Source: Bacteroidota bacterium (GTDB lineage: Bacteria > Bacteroidota > Bacteroidia > UKL13-3). From it: DNA of 12,334 nucleotides. Location of the stretch: contig CANHJJ010000035.1 of NCBI GenBank assembly GCA_947460565.1, positions 1 to 12,334 on the forward strand, in the 5' to 3' direction. Shown here piece by piece: positions 1 through 6,070 of this stretch; positions within the stretch are counted from its first letter, which is position 1; the number at the start of each line of letters is the position of its first letter. The notes under the pieces are model-generated. The model ran no database searches and was not told the origin of the DNA. It was given only the letters and a program-made list of their open reading frames with translations. The translations under genes and the position numbers were made by a program.

Positions 1-798
1 ACATATACAACAACAAACAGCCAAGGTTGTGATAGTATAGCCACATTGAATTTAAGTATAAATGTTCCAACGAGTTCAACAGATAGTATCACTATCAATT
101 CGAGCCAATTACCTTATTCGTGGAACGGATTGACCTTTAATGCTGCTGGAACACAAACAGCCCATTTAACTAACGCTGCGGGTTGTGATAGTGCTGCTAC
201 CTTAACCTTAAGTGTAACGGCAAGTACGGTTGCCTTTCATTTAAAAGCCATGTTGCAAGGCCTTTATTTAGGAAACGGTACAATGATAGCAGCACCATTT
301 AGTGCGGATGGCGTTAGTCCAATGAGCATAGCTGATACCATAACAGTTGAACTGCGAGATACTACCCAATTCAACGTGATTCACACTATTAAGGGCCTTT
401 TAGATACCGCAGGAAATGCCATTATTTCTTTTCCGGGTTCAGTAAATGGCAACAGATATTATGTGGTAGTTGACCACAGAAACTCAATAACGGTTTGGTC
501 TGCCAGTCCAGTTACAATTAGTGCAAGCACAACTTATGACTTTACAAATGCCATAGCAAAAGCATACGGAGATAATTTGGTAGATGATGGAACAGGAATA
601 TTTTTGATATTTACAGGAGATATTAACCGAGATGGCTCAATTGATTTTAACGATTATCCAGACTTAGACCTCAGCAGTATCAATGGTGATTTAGGCTACT
701 TGCCTTTCGACCTAAATGGCGATGCCTCAATCGATTTTAATGATTATCCTTTAATTGATTTAAATAGTATTAATGGGGTGATAATGATTACCCCGTAA
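1..798 (+). CDS. Repeat-rich secreted/surface protein with C-terminal dockerin-like module (5' partial)
   Basis: The frame is open from base 1, so this is the last 265 codons of a larger protein whose start lies upstream. The first ~75 residues are one and a part copies of a repeat ending in GCDSxATLxLS, with a central LPYSWNG block, a repeat seen in very large Bacteroidota adhesin-like proteins. Next comes a beta-rich segment with YYVVVDHRNSITVWSA and a YDFT...AYGDN block. The last ~60 residues hold two EF-hand/dockerin-like loops, GDINRDGSID and FDLNGDASID, each followed by FNDYP and a D-L-N/S-S-I-N-G stretch; the second loop has Ala where the usual Gly stands. These loops are expected to bind calcium. 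The protein ends GVIMITP, with no type IX sorting domain of the PNP...KIV kind. I infer export and a surface or matrix role. Family placement is fairly sure; the exact function is unknown. Confidence 0.85.
   Translation, partial: TYTTTNSQGCDSIATLNLSINVPTSSTDSITINSSQLPYSWNGLTFNAAGTQTAHLTNAAGCDSAATLTLSVTASTVAFHLKAMLQGLYLGNGTMIAAPFSADGVSPMSIADTITVELRDTTQFNVIHTIKGLLDTAGNAIISFPGSVNGNRYYVVVDHRNSITVWSASPVTISASTTYDFTNAIAKAYGDNLVDDGTGIFLIFTGDINRDGSIDFNDYPDLDLSSINGDLGYLPFDLNGDASIDFNDYPLIDLNSINGVIMITP
25..222 (+). repeat. Tandem repeat units inside the secreted protein gene
   Basis: The block ggttgtgatagt followed by a codon run for xATLxLS occurs at 25 and again at 181, a period of 156 bp or 52 codons. 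The copies differ mostly at third codon positions, so they are diverged. Further copies probably lie upstream of the window. Confidence 0.7.
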
Positions 799-852
799 AT
801 TATTTTATAGAAACTTGGTCAAATGTCAAGTATATTGAATTGGTGTTTTGGT

Positions 853-883
853 AAGGGGCGCGATGTATCGCGCCCCTTTTTTT
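853..883 (+). terminator. Intrinsic terminator after the secreted protein gene
   Basis: A near-perfect hairpin has arms ggggcgcgat (855-864) and atcgcgcccc (867-876). It is extended by AA at 853-854 pairing with the T-run, and seven T follow at 877-883. It lies 55 nt after the stop at 798 and fits a Rho-independent terminator on the + strand. The GC-rich palindrome contrasts with the AT-rich surroundings, so it may also belong to a dispersed palindromic repeat. Confidence 0.85.
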
Positions 884-1024
884 GTTTTACCTAAGCTTGG
901 TAGCCACGACAATCTTTCATTATATGAAAATTGATATGCTCAGTTAGGACACAAACCAGAGACAAAATCCACCAATTTTCTTCCTTTCTTGCTTTAAGCC
1001 ATAATATTTTCTATTCTTGATGAA

Positions 1025-2416
1025 ATGAAAACAAAGCATTTACTCATCACCATATTGGTATTGGTTTTTTTTGTAGCACTGATGCATCTGTTGCCTGAAT
1101 CAACTATACCAGGCTCGTTTTTAATCCTTTCTCGTTGGATTACCTTGGTATTTGTGGCTTGGTATGCCTACAAGCGCCACAACTTGAGCGCAGCCATTTT
1201 CTTTTTCCTCATCTTGGGGGTTGAGTTGGGCAATGATGCCCGTGAAAACCAAACCTATATTGAGCAGGGATTGGGCATTTCTTTCAAATCGGTATTATAC
1301 TCATTCAAAATATCAAGCGATATTTTTCTACGTATGATTAAAACCATTATTGCCCCTTTGTTATTTGCTACATTGGTGTATGGTATTGCAGGTCATTCAA
1401 ATTTGAAAGAAGTGGGTCGCATGGGTTTAAAATCCATTATCTATTTTGAAGTGGTAACCACCATTGCATTATTTATTGGTCTTGCTGCTATCAACTTATC
1501 TGGTGCGGGTTTTGGGGTGCAATTGCAAGCCCAAGATGCCCAAATAGAAAGGGCAAATAAACTACTTTCTCAAAAGCAAGAACATGATGTTATCCTTGAT
1601 ATTTTTCCAGAGAACATAGCTAAATCCATCGTTGAAAACCAAGTATTGCAAGTGGTGGTGTTTAGCATTTTGTTTGGCATAGCAGTTAGTTTGATTAAAA
1701 AAGAAGATAAGAAAAAACCCATCTTAGATTTCACTTCAAGCCTGAGTGAAGTGATGTTTAAATTCACAGACATCGTGATGTATGCTGCGCCTTTGGCCGT
1801 TGGTGGTGCCATGGCTTATTCGGTGGCTAGCATGGGCCTTGGGGTGCTTAAGAATTTGCTTTTGCTCGTGCTTACTTTGTATGTAGCATTGATTGTTTTT
1901 GTATTGTTTGTGATAGTTCCTATTGGCTTGATAGTTAAGATACCCTTTAAGAAATTTATGGATGCCATTACTGAACCCGTATCGCTTGCCTTTGCTACGG
2001 CTAGTTCAGAAGCGGCCCTGCCTTTGGCCATGGAGAACCTTGAAAAGATGGGCATACCTAGACGTATCGTAGCTTTTGTATTGCCAACAGGTTATAGTTT
2101 TAACCTTGATGGAACTACCTTGTATTTAAGCTTAGCTTCTGTTTTTGTGGCACAAGCCAGTGGTATTGATTTAACCCTTGGTCAACAAATAGGCACTTGT
2201 TTGATATTGATGTTAACTAGCAAGGGTGTTGCAGGAGTAAGAGGTGCCAGCTTCTTGATATTGGTTTCTACGGTATCTTCGTTAGGCTTAGATCCACAAA
2301 AAGCCTTTGCGATTCTTGCGGTGGATGCCTTGATGGATATGGCTAGAACATCCGTAAATGTAATTGGTAATTGCATGGCAACCTATGTGGTTGCTAAATG
2401 GGAAGGAGAGGTGTAA
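1025..2416 (+). CDS. Dicarboxylate/amino acid:cation symporter (DAACS/SLC1 family, GltP/DctA-like)
   Basis: An inner-membrane secondary transporter of 463 residues, expected to take up glutamate/aspartate or C4-dicarboxylates with protons or sodium. Family hallmarks are all visible: FLRMIKTIIAPLLFATLVYGIAG near residue 101, hairpin 1 motif ASSEAALP near 323-331, the TM7 signature PTGYSFNLDGTTLY near 353, a hairpin 2 LTSKGVAGV motif, and the TM8 motif DMARTSVNVIGN near 437. The TM8 Arg typical of acidic-substrate members is kept. The SSE in hairpin 1 and GYSFNLDG in TM7 point to the GltP/DctA side rather than the SSS-type archaeal aspartate transporters. About 45 extra N-terminal residues form one or two added hydrophobic segments, making the protein slightly longer than the usual 420-440. 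Substrate is not settled by sequence. It stands first in a two-gene unit with the ComF gene. Confidence 0.93.
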   Translation: MKTKHLLITILVLVFFVALMHLLPESTIPGSFLILSRWITLVFVAWYAYKRHNLSAAIFFFLILGVELGNDARENQTYIEQGLGISFKSVLYSFKISSDIFLRMIKTIIAPLLFATLVYGIAGHSNLKEVGRMGLKSIIYFEVVTTIALFIGLAAINLSGAGFGVQLQAQDAQIERANKLLSQKQEHDVILDIFPENIAKSIVENQVLQVVVFSILFGIAVSLIKKEDKKKPILDFTSSLSEVMFKFTDIVMYAAPLAVGGAMAYSVASMGLGVLKNLLLLVLTLYVALIVFVLFVIVPIGLIVKIPFKKFMDAITEPVSLAFATASSEAALPLAMENLEKMGIPRRIVAFVLPTGYSFNLDGTTLYLSLASVFVAQASGIDLTLGQQIGTCLILMLTSKGVAGVRGASFLILVSTVSSLGLDPQKAFAILAVDALMDMARTSVNVIGNCMATYVVAKWEGEV

Positions 2417-2428
2417 AACAATATTTGT

Positions 2429-3112
2429 ATGATACAAGGCATGGTAAATTTATTCTATCCTCGTTTGTGTGTGTTGTGCAATGGCACTTTGCTCATTGCC
2501 GAAAAACACATTTGCACAGCTTGCCAATTGGATTTGCCCTTGACAAATTTTCACCTTGAAAAAGAAAACTCTTTAGAAAAAATATTTTGGGGAAGAACGC
2601 ATTTGAACAGAGCCTTTGCATTTGTATATTTTAAAAAAGGAGGTTCAGTACAGCGCATGTTGCACCAACTTAAATATAAAGGCAATACAGAACTTGCTGA
2701 ATACCTTGGTCTCCTTTATGGGTCTAACCTAAAAGAAACCATTCATGTTGAAAAAATTGAGGCTGTGATGGCCATTCCACTGCATAAAAGCAAGCTGCGA
2801 AAAAGAGGCTATAACCAAAGTGAATTATTTGCCAATGGGCTAGCAGAAGCAATGAAAATTGAAAATCTTTCAAGCTGTATCATACGAAATAAAGCCACCG
2901 AAACCCAAACCAAGAAATCCCGATTTGATAGGTGGCAAAATGTAGAAAGCATTTTTAGTGTTACCCAACTCGAGCTGTTAAAGAACAAACATATTCTGTT
3001 GGTTGATGATGTGATAACAACAGGTTCGACCATTGAAGCCTGTGCCAACGAACTCTTGCAAATAGAAGGTTGTAAAGTAAGTGTGGCAAGTATGGCTGCT
3101 GCTATTAGTTAA
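2429..3112 (+). CDS. ComF family phosphoribosyltransferase-like protein
   Basis: A cytoplasmic protein of 227 residues with the standard ComF layout. A short N-terminal zinc-finger-like region with CVLC (C14, C17) and CTAC (C29, C32) precedes a type I phosphoribosyltransferase fold. The PRPP-binding loop LLVDDVITTGST lies near residues 190-201. The family marker PLHKSKLRKRGYNQSELFA and the RF-x-x-W-x-N block are also present. In naturally competent bacteria ComF/GntX proteins take part in DNA uptake or use of external DNA; the reaction is not well defined and the function here is inferred from family only. The ATG sits 12 nt after the symporter stop, so the two are probably co-transcribed, although no functional link is evident. 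The length matches the family and no key residue is missing. Confidence 0.93.
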   Translation: MIQGMVNLFYPRLCVLCNGTLLIAEKHICTACQLDLPLTNFHLEKENSLEKIFWGRTHLNRAFAFVYFKKGGSVQRMLHQLKYKGNTELAEYLGLLYGSNLKETIHVEKIEAVMAIPLHKSKLRKRGYNQSELFANGLAEAMKIENLSSCIIRNKATETQTKKSRFDRWQNVESIFSVTQLELLKNKHILLVDDVITTGSTIEACANELLQIEGCKVSVASMAAAIS

Positions 3113-3328
3113 TTAAGAGTAATGTTATCAATTATTTTTGATCTTCCATTTCCCCATTCTCACATCCGCACATTCTCACATGTGCATATCAAAACAGCCC
3201 TATTTCTGTCAGATTTCTCTTACAAACCTATCAAACACCGACACATTTTTATCATTCACCTATTATCTCTTGCCCTTTTTCCAAATTATTTTACGTTTGT
3301 TTCGTAATCCTCTCAAAACAGAAAGGTT
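3113..3328 (+). promoter_or_regulatory. C-rich, G-poor intergenic region; candidate Rho-dependent termination zone
   Basis: My hand count for 3121-3320 gives 13 G against 55 C in 200 bases, a strong skew not seen in the flanking genes. Long C-rich, G-poor, little-structured RNA is the known signature of Rho loading (rut) sites, and this one lies directly after the ComF stop where no intrinsic hairpin is visible. It also contains an 11-bp direct repeat, cattctcacat at 3155-3165 and 3171-3181, and a small inverted repeat gcacat/atgtgc (3168-3173 and 3180-3185). Rho dependence is inferred from composition. Confidence 0.4.
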
Positions 3329-3336
3329 TATATTTA
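3329..3336 (+). promoter_or_regulatory. Candidate Bacteroidota -7 promoter element for the six-gene cluster
   Basis: TATATTTA matches five of six defined bases of the Bacteroidota -7 consensus TAnnTTTG and ends 12 nt before the PqqD-like ATG at 3349. A TTTG at 3296-3299 is too far upstream to be its proper -33 partner. The site is plausible because a new unit begins here, but in AT-rich DNA such a match can be chance. Confidence 0.25.
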
Positions 3337-3348
3337 CACATTACCAAT

Positions 3349-3600
3349 ATGAAAATACTAACAAACATCGCAGTAAGCGAATCGGGTTATTTGTTTAATC
3401 CTACCAATGGGGATTCTTTCTCAAGTAATTTAGTTGCTACCGACATCATCACTTTGATGAAACAAAATAAAACGAGTGACGAAATTAAGAAGGCTTTACA
3501 AGCTAAATACGATGTTGAAAAATCAACAATCGAAAGAGACTATGATGAGTTTATACAAGAGTTAGGTGATAACTATTTACTAAGCACTGATGGGAAGTAA
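3349..3600 (+). CDS. PqqD-family protein (RRE fold, peptide-binding chaperone type)
   Basis: A small cytoplasmic protein of 83 residues covering the whole PqqD/RRE fold. The N-terminal beta hairpin reads VSESGYLFNPTNGDSFSSN. It is followed by the helix TDIITLMKQNKTSDEIKKALQAKYDV and the last helix ERDYDEFIQELGDNYLL, the usual winged-helix order. PqqD relatives bind the leader part of a peptide or protein substrate and present it to a modifying enzyme, most often a radical SAM protein. None is present here; the next gene is an ATP-grasp ligase that starts 11 nt before this stop, so the two are probably translationally coupled. It may instead serve as a scaffold or carrier for the ligase or decarboxylase. 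The protein ends in a short polar tail, STDGK. Family call is strong; partner and substrate are unknown. Confidence 0.9.
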   Translation: MKILTNIAVSESGYLFNPTNGDSFSSNLVATDIITLMKQNKTSDEIKKALQAKYDVEKSTIERDYDEFIQELGDNYLLSTDGK

Positions 3601-4639
3601 GAAAAAAATTACTGTGGCTGTTACAGGCTTAAATGCTGTTGACAGTCCCGGACCTGGTGTAGCGGTGGCACGTGGTGTGCGCGAGTTGGAGGGCTATGAT
3701 GTTCGCATCATTGGTCTTTCATACGAAGCTCTTGAGCCAGGAATATACATGGATGGCATTGCTGATAAAACCTATCAGATACCCTATCCATCGGCAGGTA
3801 GCGAATCTCTGATGATGCGACTTGAGTATATCAATGAGCAAGAAAAAATAGATGTGTTAATTCCAAATTTTGATGCTGAATTATATAATTTCATCAAGCT
3901 TTCGCCAAAACTGAAAGAGATGGGTATAAACACTTACATGCCCACTACAGAGCAGTTTGAAGCAAGGGATAAAGTAAATTTATATGCATTTTGCCAAAAG
4001 CATGGTTTCTATGTGCCAAGGGATAAAACCATTTACAATGTATCGGAATTGCCTGCTGTAGCAGCACATTTCAACTATCCAATGGTGGTGAAAGGTAAGT
4101 ACTACGAGGCAGTGGTTTGCCAAACATTAGACCAAGCTCAAAAAGCATTTCATAAATTAGAAGCCAAATGGGGATTACCCATTATTGTGCAAGAATACAT
4201 CAGTGGCACCGAGATAAATGTAGCTGCTTTGGGCGATGGACATGGCGAAACAGTTTCGGCAGTGCCTATGCGCAAGTTATTTATTACAGACAAGGGCAAG
4301 GCTTGGGCGGGTGTGACACTTGAAGACAGCCGTTTGGTAAAATTGGCTAAAGACTTTATCAAAGCTACCAATTGGCGTGGAGGTTTTGAGTTGGAATTGA
4401 TGGTTACCACCGATGGTCGTCCTTACTTCATGGAAATCAACCCTCGCTTCCCAGCTTGGATTTATCTAACTGTTGGAGCGGGTCAAAATCAACCTGCTGC
4501 CTTGGTCAAATTAGCAATGGGCGAAAAAGTGAAACCTTATGAAACTTACGAAGTAGGCAAAACCTTCATTCGTTACTCATGGGATATGATCATAGACATT
4601 GAGCAGTTCCAACACTTTTCAGCCTTTGGCGAAAATTAA
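3590..4639 (+). CDS. ATP-grasp domain ligase (carbamoyl-phosphate synthase large subunit-like)
   Basis: A cytoplasmic ligase of 349 residues. The N-terminal Rossmann-like pre-ATP-grasp domain holds VTGLNAVDSPGPGVAVARG (11-29). The ATP-grasp core follows: ARDKVN (K128), the nucleotide-binding strand YPMVVKGKYYEA (K168, K170), the hinge IIVQEYISGTEINVAAL (E202), FELEL (E267-E269) and the metal-binding PYFMEINPRF (E282, N284, R286). All residues needed for catalysis appear intact. Such enzymes join a carboxylate to an amine through an acyl-phosphate. The substrates cannot be read from the sequence. The start overlaps the PqqD-like gene by 11 nt and a PLP decarboxylase follows after 45 nt, suggesting that the amide product, or the amino acid used to make it, is decarboxylated. 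Close context resembles amidoligase clusters rather than pyrimidine or arginine synthesis; no carA partner is nearby. Confidence 0.92.
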   Translation: MGSKKKITVAVTGLNAVDSPGPGVAVARGVRELEGYDVRIIGLSYEALEPGIYMDGIADKTYQIPYPSAGSESLMMRLEYINEQEKIDVLIPNFDAELYNFIKLSPKLKEMGINTYMPTTEQFEARDKVNLYAFCQKHGFYVPRDKTIYNVSELPAVAAHFNYPMVVKGKYYEAVVCQTLDQAQKAFHKLEAKWGLPIIVQEYISGTEINVAALGDGHGETVSAVPMRKLFITDKGKAWAGVTLEDSRLVKLAKDFIKATNWRGGFELELMVTTDGRPYFMEINPRFPAWIYLTVGAGQNQPAALVKLAMGEKVKPYETYEVGKTFIRYSWDMIIDIEQFQHFSAFGEN

Positions 4640-4684
4640 ACCATTATAAAAAATAGTATTCAAAAAAATTAAATCATAAAAGAT

Positions 4685-6058
4685 ATGTCAACCGAAACAA
4701 AAGAAAAATTACGCTACGAACGTCCTATGATTCGTAAGATGAATGCAGGCCTGATGAACAAATTTGGTACCCGTACCGAATACCAGCCTACATCGCATAT
4801 TGATACTGTTCCCGTAAAACGCATTATTGAGCAATATGGCTCGCCTTGCTTTGTAATATCAGAGCGTACCATCCGCAAAACATACCAATCTGCCTTGCGT
4901 GCTTTCAAAACCCGTTACCCAAAAGTGCAGTTTGCTTGGAGCTACAAAACCAATTATTTGGATGCCGTATGTAAAGTGTTTCACCAAGAAGGTGCTTGGG
5001 CTGAAGTCGTAAGTGGTTTCGAGTATGAGAAAGCCATCAGAAATGGTGTACCAGGAAACAAAATATTATTTAATGGTCCTGATAAAACCATTGCGGAATT
5101 GAAGCAAGCTATCGAAAATGAATCTACCATTCACATCGATCATTTTGACGAGTTGTATGATTTGATAGAGATTGTTGAAACATCAAAGAAAAAAGCCAAA
5201 GTAGCCATCAGGGTAAATATGGATGTGGGCGTATATCCGTTGTGGGATCGATTTGGATTTAACTACGAATCATACCAAGCTTGGAATGCCATCACCAAAA
5301 TTATGAATTGTGAAAAGATGGAATTGGTAGGATTACACACCCATATTGGAACTTTTATGTTGACTGCTGGAGCTTACGGAATTGCAGCTTCTAAGCTTTG
5401 TGATTTGGCTATGAACATCAAAGCTAAATGGAACAAAAGCATACAATATATTGATATGGGAGGGGGATTTGCATCAACCAATACCTTACGTGGTTCTTAT
5501 TTGCCAGGTAATGATATCAGCCCAAGTTTTGATGATTATGCTGAAGTAATTACATCAACCATTTTGAATTATGGTTTCAAACAAGAAGAATTGCCTTTGT
5601 TGATGCTTGAATCAGGTAGGGCTTTGATTGATGATGCAGGATATTTAGTAGGAAGTGTATTGGCCAATAAACGCTTAGCTGACGGCAGAAGGGCTACCAT
5701 TATGGATTTTGGTGTTAACATCCTTTTTACTGCGTTTTGGTACGAGCATAAAATATCTCCAGCACAAGAGTTTACACACCATTCAGAAGACATGGTGGTT
5801 TATGGGCCATTGTGTATGAATATTGACAAAGTGCGCGAAAGTGTTAATTTGCCACTCTTAAACAGAGGCGATCATGTGGTGGTGCATAAGGTGGGTGCTT
5901 ATAACATGACCCAGTGGATGCAGTTTATTGCCATGAGACCTAATGTGGTTATGATTGATATGAAAGGTGAAGTTCATTTGATTCGTAAAAACGAAACCAT
6001 TGAAACTTTAACTGATTTGGAGTCAATACCGGCACATTTAAATGCATTTAAATTATAA
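4685..6058 (+). CDS. Fold-type III PLP-dependent decarboxylase (DapDC/ornithine decarboxylase-like)
   Basis: A cytoplasmic enzyme of 457 residues with an alanine-racemase-like barrel and a C-terminal beta domain. Visible PLP features are the Schiff-base lysine in AWSYKTNY (K88), the ring-stacking motif GLHTHIGT (H218, H220), the phosphate-binding DMGGGFAS (259-261) and LESGRALI (E309, R312). The catalytic motif that reads CESGD in diaminopimelate decarboxylases or CDxLD in ornithine decarboxylases is CMNID here (C377-D381): the Cys and last Asp stay, but the acidic residue after Cys, which contacts the distal amine of the substrate, is Met. The C-terminus has GAYNMTQWMQF instead of the usual GAYxxSxxSxYN form. 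It is therefore probably not LysA. About 40 N-terminal residues lie before the barrel and contain YERPMI (11-16). I infer decarboxylation of an unusual, perhaps amide-linked, amino acid. Confidence 0.9.
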   Translation: MSTETKEKLRYERPMIRKMNAGLMNKFGTRTEYQPTSHIDTVPVKRIIEQYGSPCFVISERTIRKTYQSALRAFKTRYPKVQFAWSYKTNYLDAVCKVFHQEGAWAEVVSGFEYEKAIRNGVPGNKILFNGPDKTIAELKQAIENESTIHIDHFDELYDLIEIVETSKKKAKVAIRVNMDVGVYPLWDRFGFNYESYQAWNAITKIMNCEKMELVGLHTHIGTFMLTAGAYGIAASKLCDLAMNIKAKWNKSIQYIDMGGGFASTNTLRGSYLPGNDISPSFDDYAEVITSTILNYGFKQEELPLLMLESGRALIDDAGYLVGSVLANKRLADGRRATIMDFGVNILFTAFWYEHKISPAQEFTHHSEDMVVYGPLCMNIDKVRESVNLPLLNRGDHVVVHKVGAYNMTQWMQFIAMRPNVVMIDMKGEVHLIRKNETIETLTDLESIPAHLNAFKL

Positions 6059-6070
6059 TTCACTTGTATT

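Noticed and set aside
3122..3398. Two overlapping + strand frames (3122-3307 and 3138-3398) in the leader of the PqqD-like gene, considered as a precursor peptide gene
   Set aside because: Both arise from a C/T-rich, G-poor stretch with few stops, have no protein-like pattern or core motif, and the second runs into the PqqD-like gene in another frame.
3349..6058. Lasso peptide or PQQ biosynthesis locus
   Set aside because: Only an RRE-type protein and a YxxPxI-like tail resemble such systems. There is no leader peptidase, asparagine-synthetase-like cyclase, radical SAM or precursor.
4685..6058. lysA (diaminopimelate decarboxylase) or carboxynorspermidine decarboxylase
   Set aside because: The CESGD-type motif is CMNID and the C-terminal signature differs, so a named gene symbol would be misleading.
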